Positions 7,807 to 16,786 of a stretch of 64,000 bases of DNA are shown here, piece after piece. Source of the DNA: Bacteroidales bacterium (GTDB taxonomy: Bacteria; Bacteroidota; Bacteroidia; Bacteroidales; VadinHA17). The notes under the pieces were generated by a model. The model was not told the DNA's origin. It did not search any database and saw nothing but the letters and a program-made list of their open reading frames with translations. The stretch's first letter is position 1. Every line of letters starts with the position of its first letter. The stretch covers positions 124,001 to 188,000 of the forward strand of contig PLNT01000016.1 in assembly GCA_003141895.1 (NCBI GenBank), in the 5' to 3' direction. The translations under genes were made by a program, and so were the position numbers.

Positions 7807-9261
7807 ATGAGCAAACTATCTGACATCGGATTAATAGGTCTCGCTGTGATGGGCGAGAATCTTGTCCTCAATATGGAGAGCAGGGGATTCACAGTTTCTG
7901 TTTTTAACAGGTCGACACAGAAAGTTGATGACTTCATCTCAGGAAGAGCTAAAGGTAAAAAGATTGTTGGCACTCATTCAATTGAAGAGCTTGTACGGTC
8001 TCTCCAATGTCCAAGGAAGGTGATGCTAATGATTAAGGCAGGTAATGCTGTTGATGAGATGATCGATATCCTGATCCCGCTTCTTTCTCCCGGAGACATT
8101 ATAATTGATGGCGGGAATACTCACTTCCCTGATACAAACCGGAGAACTGCTCTTGTTGAAAGCAAAGGGCTTCTGTATATCGGTACCGGTGTGTCTGGTG
8201 GCGAAGAAGGAGCACTGCTCGGTCCATCAATTATGCCAGGAGGATCGAAGAAGGCCTGGGAATTTGTTAAGCCCATCTTTCAGGCAATAGCTGCAAAGGT
8301 TGACAATGGGACTCCTTGTTGTGACTGGGTTGGAGAAAATGGTGCAGGCCATTTTGTAAAAATGGTTCATAATGGCATTGAATATGGAGATATGCAACTT
8401 ATTACTGAAGCATATCAGATGATGAGAGACCTCCTGCATCTTAATGCTGACGATATGCATCTCATATTTAAAAAATGGAACGAAGGTGTACTTGACAGTT
8501 ATCTTATTGAAATAACACGTGATATACTGGCTTTCAAAGATACTGACGGGAAACCACTTGTAGATAAAATTCTGGACACTGCAGGACAAAAAGGTACCGG
8601 CAAATGGACAGTTGTTTCCTCTCTTGATATGGGAATACCTCTTACGTTAATAGGAGAAGCAGTATTTTCGAGATGCCTTTCTGCATTAAAGGAAGAAAGG
8701 GTGGCTGCATCAAAAATACTTCATGGAGCAACTCCTGATTTTATTGGTGATAAAGCTAAATTTATTGAGGATATAAAACAGGCTCTTTATGCTTCAAAAA
8801 TTATATCCTACGCACAGGGTTATTCGCTTATGAAAGCTGCAGCCACAGAATATAAATGGAATCTCAATTACGGAGGTATTGCGCTGATGTGGCGTGGAGG
8901 ATGTATAATAAGATCTGCTTTTCTTATTAAAATAAAAGAGGCGTTTGATAACAATCCCGCAATTACAAATTTACTTCTTTATCCTTTCTTTAAAGATGAA
9001 ATTGAAAAAGCACAAAATGGATGGAGGAATGTTGTGTCGGCAGCAGCAATAAATGGTATTTCAATACCTGCGATATCGTCCGCTCTCGGATATTATGACG
9101 GTTATCGGTGCGAAAAGCTCCCAGCTAACCTGTTACAGGCTCAGCGCGACTATTTTGGTGCACACACCTACGAACGCATAGATAAACCAAGAGGCGAGTT
9201 TTTTCATACCAACTGGACAGGACGTGGAGGTAAAACCGCTTCCACTTCATATAATCTTTGA
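7807..9261 (+). CDS. gnd: 6-phosphogluconate dehydrogenase, decarboxylating
   Basis: A 484-residue protein of full length for the long Gnd family, which oxidises and decarboxylates 6-phosphogluconate to ribulose 5-phosphate with NADP. The dinucleotide motif GLAVMGENLVLNM is at residues 10-22. The substrate and catalytic segment is GAGHFVKMVHNGIEYGDMQ near residue 180, including the catalytic Lys. The C-terminal region has WRGGCIIRS and ends with NWTGRGGKTASTSYNL. Its presence among uronate genes is unusual, since uronates are normally catabolised through KDG. It would fit a pathway in which mannonate is converted to gluconate and then phosphorylated. Confidence 0.96.
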   Translation: MSKLSDIGLIGLAVMGENLVLNMESRGFTVSVFNRSTQKVDDFISGRAKGKKIVGTHSIEELVRSLQCPRKVMLMIKAGNAVDEMIDILIPLLSPGDIIIDGGNTHFPDTNRRTALVESKGLLYIGTGVSGGEEGALLGPSIMPGGSKKAWEFVKPIFQAIAAKVDNGTPCCDWVGENGAGHFVKMVHNGIEYGDMQLITEAYQMMRDLLHLNADDMHLIFKKWNEGVLDSYLIEITRDILAFKDTDGKPLVDKILDTAGQKGTGKWTVVSSLDMGIPLTLIGEAVFSRCLSALKEERVAASKILHGATPDFIGDKAKFIEDIKQALYASKIISYAQGYSLMKAAATEYKWNLNYGGIALMWRGGCIIRSAFLIKIKEAFDNNPAITNLLLYPFFKDEIEKAQNGWRNVVSAAAINGISIPAISSALGYYDGYRCEKLPANLLQAQRDYFGAHTYERIDKPRGEFFHTNWTGRGGKTASTSYNL

Positions 9262-9286
9262 TTAATGTTTGCTAACCAGCCATAAG

Positions 9287-10585
9287 ATGCCTGAAATAAC
9301 TAAGATCAGTAATTACAGATGGACCGTTTGTGCTTTAATATTTTTTGCAACGACCATTAACTATCTCGACAGACAAGTCATTGGAATTCTGAAACCCTTG
9401 CTTGAAAGTGACCTCAGGATTGGTGAAATTGAGTATGGAAATATTGTTACCATTTTCCAGTTGTTCTACGGTGTTTCAATGTTACTCGCTGGAAGACTGA
9501 TAGACAAATTCGGGACTAAAATTGGCTATGGAGTGTCAGTTTTGCTTTGGAGCATTGCTGCCATGGGACATGCACTGGCCAGAGGGATGATTGGATTTGG
9601 ATTCTGGAGAGCTTTATTAGGTATCAGTGAATCTGGTAACTTCCCTGCCGCTATAAAAACAATCGCCGAATGGTTCCCTAAAAAAGAAAGAGCTCTTGCA
9701 ACAGGAATATTTAATTCAGGGGCAAACGTCGGTGCTGTTATTGCCCCTGTTGCGGTTCCTGCAATTGTAATCGCATGGGGATGGCAGGCAACTTTTATCA
9801 TAACCGGAGGAATCGGATTTGTTTGGATTCTTTTGTGGTTTCTCTTCTATGAATTACCTGAAAAGAAAAGAAAACTATCCACAAACGAACTTGAATTCAT
9901 AAAAAGTGATTTAGATGAAAAAAACGAAAGTGAGAAACCTGTCCCATGGATTAAGCTTCTTAAATACCGCCAGACATGGATATTCTTTATCGGTAAAGCC
10001 TTGACAGATCCTATCTGGTGGTTTTACCTGTTCTGGATTCCAGGCTGGCTCTCAACTGTAAGAGGTACAGGTCTCGATCTTAAATCGTTTGGGCTTCCTC
10101 TGGTTGTTATTTACTCTTCTACAACAATCGGAAGCATAGGCGGAGGATGGTTATCTTCCTTCATGATACAAAAAGGTATGTCTCCATTCAGTGCCAGAAA
10201 GTACACTATGTTAATATTTGCACTTCTGGTTATACCTGTTTTCTTCGCTCAGTCGTCCGCGGTTAGCACATGGGGCGCTGTTGCATTAATAAGTTTGGCT
10301 GCGTCTTCTCATCAGGCATGGTCGGCTAATATTTTTACAACCGTTTCAGATGTCTTTCCTAAAAGAGTAGTTAGTTCTGTAACCAGCATCGGAGGAATGG
10401 CTGGCGCAGTTGGAGGCGCTTTTGTATCAATATTTGCCGGTCACCTTCTTAACTTTTTTAAGAAAGCCGGACATGTTGAAACAGGATATACGATTATGTT
10501 TACAATTGCCGCATGTTCATACATTCTGGCATGGATCATTATGAATGTGTTTGCGCCTAAAGTAAAAATAGTAATAATTGATTGA
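9287..10585 (+). CDS. MFS transporter, ACS/hexuronate-transporter-like
   Basis: This 432-residue inner-membrane protein has about 12 hydrophobic segments. It starts with the family-typical sequence RWTVCALIFFATTINYLDRQVIG, and the signature loop LIDKFGTKIGYG lies between helices 2 and 3. It resembles the anion:cation symporter branch (ExuT, hexuronate or sugar acid uptake). I choose ATG 9287; an in-frame TTG at 9269 would add six residues. It begins 25 bases after gnd and precedes the LacI regulator. Hexuronate import is inferred from the neighbours rather than from any residue. Confidence 0.88.
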   Translation: MPEITKISNYRWTVCALIFFATTINYLDRQVIGILKPLLESDLRIGEIEYGNIVTIFQLFYGVSMLLAGRLIDKFGTKIGYGVSVLLWSIAAMGHALARGMIGFGFWRALLGISESGNFPAAIKTIAEWFPKKERALATGIFNSGANVGAVIAPVAVPAIVIAWGWQATFIITGGIGFVWILLWFLFYELPEKKRKLSTNELEFIKSDLDEKNESEKPVPWIKLLKYRQTWIFFIGKALTDPIWWFYLFWIPGWLSTVRGTGLDLKSFGLPLVVIYSSTTIGSIGGGWLSSFMIQKGMSPFSARKYTMLIFALLVIPVFFAQSSAVSTWGAVALISLAASSHQAWSANIFTTVSDVFPKRVVSSVTSIGGMAGAVGGAFVSIFAGHLLNFFKKAGHVETGYTIMFTIAACSYILAWIIMNVFAPKVKIVIID

Positions 10586-10630
10586 CCACCCGGAATCTGG
10601 GGTAATAGATAATTATGAAAATCAGGTATA

Positions 10631-11686
10631 ATGTCTTCTGAAAAAACCAGGATAAAGGATATCGCCAGGCTTGCCGGAGTTTCTATCGGTACAGTTGACA
10701 GGGTAATACATAACCGAGGGGAAGTTGCGGAAAAAACAAAACAGAAAATCCAGGATATTCTGAAGGCAACCAACTACTCCCCAAACGTAATGGCACAGGC
10801 TCTTAAGACAAAGAAACGGTTCCGTCTTGTTTCACTTCTACCTGCCGTGTCAAAAGATAATTCGTTCTGGAAAAAACATCTGTTAGGGATAAGAAAAGCA
10901 TTGGATGAACTTGATCCATTTCCGGTTAATCTGAACCAGGTTACATTTGATATCCAGAGTGAAGAAGATTTTCAGGATAAAACAAGGATAGTTGCTGAGC
11001 TGAAACCAGACGGAGTATTATTTGCACCAATTTTTATGTCAGAATCTGTGTCATTTTGTACACAGCTTCAGAAACTCGGAATTCCATTTATTTTTATCGA
11101 TGGGTATCTTGAAAATACTGATTTTCTGGGCTATGTTGGCGAAGATATCTTTCAAAGCGGAAGAGTAGCCGGTCAACTTATTGATATGATAACTCATGAA
11201 AAAAGTGATATACTGATTGTAACTATTGCCAGAAACATCCGAAACGTTCATCACCTGAGTAAACGTACAGAAGGGTTCCTCAGTTATTTCAGGAATTCAG
11301 GCAGAAACCTCGGTAAAAAAATTATTCTTAATATTCCGGATCCTTCATCTGAAACAATTAAAAATTATATCGATAACACACTATCAGAAAACCCGGAAAT
11401 CAAATCAATTTTTATCACCGGCTCAAGATCATATCTTATTGCAATGTATCTCCGTAAAAGAGGATTAAAATCGATCGAGCTGGTAGGATATGATTTACTC
11501 GATTCAAATGTAAAATTTCTGAAAGCAGGAATAACAAGATTTCTAATAGGCCAAAGACCTGATGAACAAGCTTATAAAGGGGTAAAAAAATTATTTGAAT
11601 ACCTTTCACTTCATAAAATTCCAGACAAGATAGAATACCTTCCGGTTGATATAGTAACATCTGAAAATGTGGATTTCTTTTTATGA
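10631..11686 (+). CDS. LacI-family transcriptional regulator
   Basis: A 351-residue regulator. The N-terminal helix-turn-helix is TRIKDIARLAGVSIGTVDRV at about residues 6-25, followed by the hinge helix SPNVMAQALKTK. The rest is a periplasmic-binding-protein-like effector domain with VLFAPIF and FIFIDGY strands. It is probably the local regulator of the uronate and sugar-acid genes, with a sugar acid as effector. I could not identify a matching operator with confidence. It lies 45 bases after the MFS gene. Confidence 0.93.
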   Translation: MSSEKTRIKDIARLAGVSIGTVDRVIHNRGEVAEKTKQKIQDILKATNYSPNVMAQALKTKKRFRLVSLLPAVSKDNSFWKKHLLGIRKALDELDPFPVNLNQVTFDIQSEEDFQDKTRIVAELKPDGVLFAPIFMSESVSFCTQLQKLGIPFIFIDGYLENTDFLGYVGEDIFQSGRVAGQLIDMITHEKSDILIVTIARNIRNVHHLSKRTEGFLSYFRNSGRNLGKKIILNIPDPSSETIKNYIDNTLSENPEIKSIFITGSRSYLIAMYLRKRGLKSIELVGYDLLDSNVKFLKAGITRFLIGQRPDEQAYKGVKKLFEYLSLHKIPDKIEYLPVDIVTSENVDFFL

Positions 11687-11720
11687 AATCATTTAAAATC
11701 AAACCATTATTTGATGATAA

Positions 11721-11797
11721 CCCCCATCCCAACCTTCCCCCACGGGGGAAGGAGTAAATACAAACTTTCCCCCCTTGGGGGAAATTAGAAAGGGGGT
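11721..11797. repeat. GC-rich intergenic palindromes
   Basis: The sequence CCATCCCAACCTTCCCCC/GGGGGAAGG is followed by CTTTCCCCCCTTGGGGGAAA. It is nearly identical in its first half to the element at 1915-2030, which supports a dispersed family. It lies between lacI and uxaE. Confidence 0.7.
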
Positions 11798-11833
11798 AAA
11801 TATCTTAAATATCAATCTTCTGAAATTTAAAAA

Positions 11834-13087
11834 ATGAAAACTCTAGGCAAATATTCAATGGGTTTAGGTGACCGATTCGGCCATCAGGGCGGTGCGCAAT
11901 TAAGGGCAATCATAAAAGCTTCTGAAAAAGGTATTGACATAACACCGGTATGGAATAAATCTAACCGGGAACATAACATTATTGGAACTCAGCCCGCCGA
12001 TGTCAGAATTGAAGCGGATCTGGTTACAAAAAATGCCGGTTTTGATAAACCTTATTACGTTGACGCAGATCACATTAATCTCGATTCAGTAGATCGTTTT
12101 ATTGGAGCTTCCGATTTTTTTACAATTGATGTTGCTAATTATATAGGAAAGAGAGCTGATGATAAGGCAATACTTCAATATTTATCCGGAGTTGGTAAGT
12201 ATACCGGTGATCTCAAAATTCCTGGAACAAAATTGTCTTCTGAAATTTCACAATTACAGGTAAAACAAATAGCAGAAAAGTATCTCTTTGCAGCAACTAA
12301 AGCCGGTGAAGTTTACAAGAAGATTGAAAAAATAAAAGGAACAGGCAATTTTATTACTGAAGTATCAATGGATGAGGTAGCCCAGCCGCAAACCCCTGCA
12401 GAGCTTTTATTTATTCTTATGATGCTTGCTTCCGAGAACATACCTGTACAGACTATAGCACCGAGGTTTTCAGGAAGATTCAATAAAGGTGTTGAATATG
12501 CCGGCGATCCTCAATTGTTTGCGAAAGAGTTTGAAACTGATCTTATTATACTAGATTTCGCTGTTAAGGAATTTGGACTCCCGGAAAATCTTAAAATGAG
12601 CATTCATTCAGGATCAGATAAATTTTCTATTTATCCTTATATTGGCTCAATCATAAAAAAACACGACAAAGGCATTCATGTTAAAACTGCCGGCACCAGC
12701 TGGCTTGAAGAAATAATTGGTCTTGCTCAATCAGGCCGCGAGGCACTCGGTTTTGTTAAAGAATTATATTTTAAGTCACTTGAAGACATCGAAGAATTAT
12801 GTGCACCCTATGCAGACGTTATTGATATTAATATTTCTGCATTGCCCACCCGACAAGAGGTCTTAAGGTGGAAAAGTGATAAGTTTTCAAATGCGTTAAG
12901 ACATAATACGGACAACTGTGATTATAATCCAGATATGAGGCAATTAATTCACGTTGCTTACAAGATAGCGGCATCGCAGATCAATGATTATGTCAGACTT
13001 CTGGAAGCCAATGAAGAGGTTATTTCTGCATGCGTTTATGAAAATATATATAAACGTCATATCTGCAAGATCTTCGGGTTAGATTAA
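11834..13087 (+). CDS. uxaE: Tagaturonate 3-epimerase (tagaturonate-fructuronate epimerase)
   Basis: A 417-residue protein resembling UxaE, first described in Thermotoga maritima, which interconverts D-tagaturonate and D-fructuronate. Landmarks are MGLGDRFGHQGGAQL at the N-terminus, YYVDADHINLD near residue 75, the IAPRFSGRFNKGVEYAGD segment and MSIHSGSDKFSIYP, rich in possible metal-binding His and Asp. With UxaC and UxuB it completes a route by which galacturonate joins the glucuronate branch, so that UxaB and UxaA are not required. It has no signal peptide. It ends the plus-strand locus and converges on the GH35 gene. Confidence 0.85.
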   Translation: MKTLGKYSMGLGDRFGHQGGAQLRAIIKASEKGIDITPVWNKSNREHNIIGTQPADVRIEADLVTKNAGFDKPYYVDADHINLDSVDRFIGASDFFTIDVANYIGKRADDKAILQYLSGVGKYTGDLKIPGTKLSSEISQLQVKQIAEKYLFAATKAGEVYKKIEKIKGTGNFITEVSMDEVAQPQTPAELLFILMMLASENIPVQTIAPRFSGRFNKGVEYAGDPQLFAKEFETDLIILDFAVKEFGLPENLKMSIHSGSDKFSIYPYIGSIIKKHDKGIHVKTAGTSWLEEIIGLAQSGREALGFVKELYFKSLEDIEELCAPYADVIDINISALPTRQEVLRWKSDKFSNALRHNTDNCDYNPDMRQLIHVAYKIAASQINDYVRLLEANEEVISACVYENIYKRHICKIFGLD

Positions 13088-13109
13088 AAACCAAACATTC
13101 TTTTTAACG

Positions 13110-14939
13110 CTATTCAAGAGTCTTCATCCCTGAGACTGGTTTTGCTTCCGTCTGGTGAAGATCAAAAACCATGATTTCATTCATCCCCTCGCGCATCCAA
13201 GGTGCAGGGCAATACAGTCTTTTTTGCGGTCCTATATTCCAATATCGGCCCAGATTATGGCCATTGATCCATACAATCCCTTTCGTGTAATTTGACATAT
13301 CAATGAATGTGTCACATCCCACATTACCCTGAGCACTGGTCAGGAAGAAATTACCCCTGAAAAAAACTCCGGATTTCTTTACCGATTTACCAGAGGATCT
13401 GAGGTCCCAGATGAATTTTTTATCCATCGGTAGCTGATATATCTTCCAGTTCAATAATGTTGTCCCATCCAGAGTTACATTGTCAGTTATCCCTTTTCTG
13501 TCTTCAATATTCTTCCCGTAATTTATTCTTCCCATTGCTTCAACCAATATTTCAATAACTGGAGCATCGGTATTACTTACAGGGATGTCTATTGAATTTA
13601 TTCCATCCCTCCTGTCGAGTTTTCCGATATAATTTCCATTGAGAAACACGGTTGCATAATCATGGATATCATTTACCACAAGCTTTCCGCTTTTTGGTCC
13701 TGTAAGCTGGGTTTTGTACAATATGAAACCATGATCCTGTCCGAGAGCCTCAAAAGTCTGTGGTTTTTCAGAGTTTACAGGCTGAGGAAGATTATCCCAG
13801 ACAGCTGTAAAAGGCTGCATATCTATTGAAGTTAATTCCGCCGTAGGAACCGGAATTGGAACAGGAAAAAGTTTTTTTCCTTTTGGAAGATATGATCCGA
13901 TTAATTTTCTTAAAGAATAATATTTGGGAGTAGCAATCCCCTGTTCATTTACAGGTGCATCGTAATCATAACTGGTAACATCAGGTTCATAACCTTTTCC
14001 TCCCGAATTAGCACCAGCAGTATATGCAAAATTTGATCCTCCGTGAATTACATAAAAATTAAAAGATTTATTATTGTCCATCAGGAACTTTACTTCTTTT
14101 AGCAATGCTGTAGTATCGCCTTTTGCCCATTTTTCACCCCAGTGCGTAAGCCATCCCGGATAAGTCTCAGTACTTAAAACCGGAACGCCCGGGTTTATCT
14201 TCCCGGCAAGAGCAAAATCATCTGAGGAGCTGCCTGAATTTAAACCCACTGCACTTCCGGGCAACGTTCCGGCCTGCAGCATTTCTGTTGTCGGACCATC
14301 ACAAGTGAAGGTCGGAACATTTATACCCAACGATGCCCATATATCCTTAATCTTTTGAAGATAATTCTTGTCATTGCCGAAACTTCCGTATTCATTTTCG
14401 ATCTGCAACATCAGAAGAGGTCCCCCTTTCGTGACTAAAAATGGTTTAATGACTTCAGACAGTTTCGTCATATATCGTTCTGCCGCTTCCATGTAACGCG
14501 GATCCAACGTCCGTAATTTAATATCCGGTATACGCAACAGATAAGATGGTATACCCCCCAGATCCCATTCTGCGCAGACATATGGACCTGGTCTGAGTAT
14601 CAGCCACATTCCCTCTTCCTGAACAATTTGAAAGAATTCAGCCAGGTTATGGTTATCTGTAGTGAAGTCGAAAACGCCTTCCTCGGATTCATGATAATTC
14701 CAGAAGATATAAGCTGATATTGTATTACAGCCCATCGCTTTAGCCATCTGAATCCGATGCCGCCAATAAGCTTCAGGAATTCTTGCAGGATGCATTTCAC
14801 CACTTATTATCTGAAAAGGTTGCCCATCGAGCAGGAATTCTTTGGTTCCTAATTTGAAAGTATGCTTCCCTTTCTGTGCCTGGCTGGTACCCGTTGCAAA
14901 CAACATCAATATCACCAGGACTGTTCCAATGCTTCGCAT
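13110..14939 (-). CDS. Beta-galactosidase, glycoside hydrolase family 35
   Basis: A 609-residue secreted enzyme with a signal peptide of about 21 residues (hydrophobic core VLVILMLFATG, cleavage after SQA). The GH35 catalytic domain carries the acid/base Glu in LQIENEYGSF near residue 181 and the nucleophile Glu in STETYPGW near residue 257. Early landmarks include FWNYHESEEGVFDF and RPGPYVCAEWDLGG. The C-terminal half has jelly-roll domains, including GIVWINGHNLGRYWNIGPQ. It should release terminal beta-galactose from glycans in the periplasm or outside. It follows the ABC exporter gene by 11 bases on the same strand, so the two may be co-transcribed. Confidence 0.95.
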   Translation of the reverse strand: MRSIGTVLVILMLFATGTSQAQKGKHTFKLGTKEFLLDGQPFQIISGEMHPARIPEAYWRHRIQMAKAMGCNTISAYIFWNYHESEEGVFDFTTDNHNLAEFFQIVQEEGMWLILRPGPYVCAEWDLGGIPSYLLRIPDIKLRTLDPRYMEAAERYMTKLSEVIKPFLVTKGGPLLMLQIENEYGSFGNDKNYLQKIKDIWASLGINVPTFTCDGPTTEMLQAGTLPGSAVGLNSGSSSDDFALAGKINPGVPVLSTETYPGWLTHWGEKWAKGDTTALLKEVKFLMDNNKSFNFYVIHGGSNFAYTAGANSGGKGYEPDVTSYDYDAPVNEQGIATPKYYSLRKLIGSYLPKGKKLFPVPIPVPTAELTSIDMQPFTAVWDNLPQPVNSEKPQTFEALGQDHGFILYKTQLTGPKSGKLVVNDIHDYATVFLNGNYIGKLDRRDGINSIDIPVSNTDAPVIEILVEAMGRINYGKNIEDRKGITDNVTLDGTTLLNWKIYQLPMDKKFIWDLRSSGKSVKKSGVFFRGNFFLTSAQGNVGCDTFIDMSNYTKGIVWINGHNLGRYWNIGPQKRLYCPAPWMREGMNEIMVFDLHQTEAKPVSGMKTLE

Positions 14940-14950
14940 ATTTTATTTTT

Positions 14951-16771
14951 TTAAATAGCCTGAAAACTATGTAATTTTCTGTAAAATCCTTCTGATCTCA
15001 CCATGAGCTCAGCATGAGTTCCCGTTTCAACGATTCTGCCTTCATCAAGGACTACTATAAGATCAGCATGTTGAATGGTTGAAAGCCTGTGTGCAATTAC
15101 AATCGATGTCCTGCTTTTCATAAGTTTAAGTATTGCATCCTGAACAAGTCTCTCCGATTCTGTATCAAGAGCTGATGTTGCTTCATCGAGAATCAGTATT
15201 GGCGGATTTGCCATTATTGCCCTTGCAATGCTGATTCTTTGTCTCTGACCACCACTCAGTTTATTCCCCGATTCTCCGACAAGGTTCTCGTATCCTTGTT
15301 CAGTTTCCAATATAAATTCGTGGGCGTTAGCAATGCGGGCGGCATTTTCGACCTTATCCATTTCAGCAGTTTTTACTCCAAAGGCTATATTCTCTTTGAA
15401 CGAAGTATTGAATAGAATCGGTTGCTGGCTTACAATACCCATAAGATATCTCAAGTCCTTGATTTTCAGATCGCGGATATCAATACCGTCAATAAAGATG
15501 CTTCCCTTATTGCAGTCCATAAATCTTGGAAGCAAATCCGCCAGTGTTGACTTCCCGGCGCCAGATTTACCAACAATTGCAACAGTCTGACCTTTCTTTA
15601 TTTTCAGGTTGATATCCCGTAACACCGGTTCATTATTATAAGCATACCATACACCCTTAAATTCAATCGATTCTTTAAAGCCGCTGACTGCAATTGCATT
15701 TGCCTTTTCTGTTATTGTTTCCTCGGCGTTAAGAATCTGGTCTATCCGGTCAATTGAAGCCATTCCTTTCTGAATGGCAAAATATGCAGTTGTTATGTTT
15801 TTTGCAGGTTGTATGATCATCGCAAACACCGCGAGATAAACAATAAGATCTTCAGGAGACATTTTTCCCTTACCATTGAGTACCAGATCACCTCCGACGT
15901 ACATAATGAACATAATTACGATCGTCGAGAGAAATTCACTTATCGGTGAAGCCAGGTATGCTTTCCTGATAACTCTCCTGAATACTTTCGTATATTTTTC
16001 GTTTGAATCGGAAAACTGAGCCTGCATTTTTTCTTCTGCATTAAATCCTTTGACAATGCGCAAACCGGTAAGAGTTTCTTCAACAACTGTAAGTAATTTC
16101 CCCAGATTTTGCTGGCCCGACAACGAAGATGATCTCAAAGTCCGGCTGGCTCTTCCAATCAGCCATCCGCTTATTGGAAGAAGGGCAAGAGCAAACAGGG
16201 TCAATTCGTAACTTGAAACAAAAAGGTAAACCACAAAAACCATAATTGTTATAGGATCCCTGAACAGCATTGTAAGTGAAGACATTACTGAAATCTCAAT
16301 TTCCTGGACGTCATTTGAAATTCTGGTCATTACATCACCTTTGCGCGCATCTGTAAAGAATGATAATGGAAGTCTGAGTATCTTATTGTACAGTTTCTTC
16401 CGGAGATCACGGACAGTGCTTGATCTGATCAGCGCCATGCAGTTGTTTGCCAGAAAGATAAAGCCGTTTTTAAATAAACTGGCTACGGTGACAACCATTA
16501 CAGCCAAAAGCAATGCGCCCGCATGTCCGTATTTATCAATAAAAACTGATAGTAAGTAATTTGTAAATGATTTTATATACTCAGAGTTCAGATGAAAAGC
16601 TCCGGGATCTTCAACCCTACCAACACGGTCAAACAATACTGTAAGAAAGGGTCTTATCAGTGTGAAGGTGAAAAGTGCAAATACAGCGCTTAAAATGTTA
16701 TATAAAATATTTTTGATTGCCGACCACTTATAAGGGGCAATGTATTTGATTAATAATCTGATGTTGTTCAT
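14951..16771 (-). CDS. MsbA-like ABC exporter (fused permease and ATPase)
   Basis: This 606-residue half-transporter has six membrane helices in residues 1 to about 330, followed by an ATPase domain. Walker A is GKSGAGKST near residue 403, the signature LSGGQRQR is near 507, Walker B is ILILDEATSALD, and the switch histidine lies in VIAHRLS. The architecture is that of lipid A, lipid or multidrug flippases (MsbA, MdlB), and the substrate cannot be assigned. It lies 15 bases after purB and 11 bases before the GH35 gene on the same strand. Confidence 0.92.
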   Translation of the reverse strand: MNNIRLLIKYIAPYKWSAIKNILYNILSAVFALFTFTLIRPFLTVLFDRVGRVEDPGAFHLNSEYIKSFTNYLLSVFIDKYGHAGALLLAVMVVTVASLFKNGFIFLANNCMALIRSSTVRDLRKKLYNKILRLPLSFFTDARKGDVMTRISNDVQEIEISVMSSLTMLFRDPITIMVFVVYLFVSSYELTLFALALLPISGWLIGRASRTLRSSSLSGQQNLGKLLTVVEETLTGLRIVKGFNAEEKMQAQFSDSNEKYTKVFRRVIRKAYLASPISEFLSTIVIMFIMYVGGDLVLNGKGKMSPEDLIVYLAVFAMIIQPAKNITTAYFAIQKGMASIDRIDQILNAEETITEKANAIAVSGFKESIEFKGVWYAYNNEPVLRDINLKIKKGQTVAIVGKSGAGKSTLADLLPRFMDCNKGSIFIDGIDIRDLKIKDLRYLMGIVSQQPILFNTSFKENIAFGVKTAEMDKVENAARIANAHEFILETEQGYENLVGESGNKLSGGQRQRISIARAIMANPPILILDEATSALDTESERLVQDAILKLMKSRTSIVIAHRLSTIQHADLIVVLDEGRIVETGTHAELMVRSEGFYRKLHSFQAI

Positions 16772-16786
16772 CTAGGGTCTATAAGA

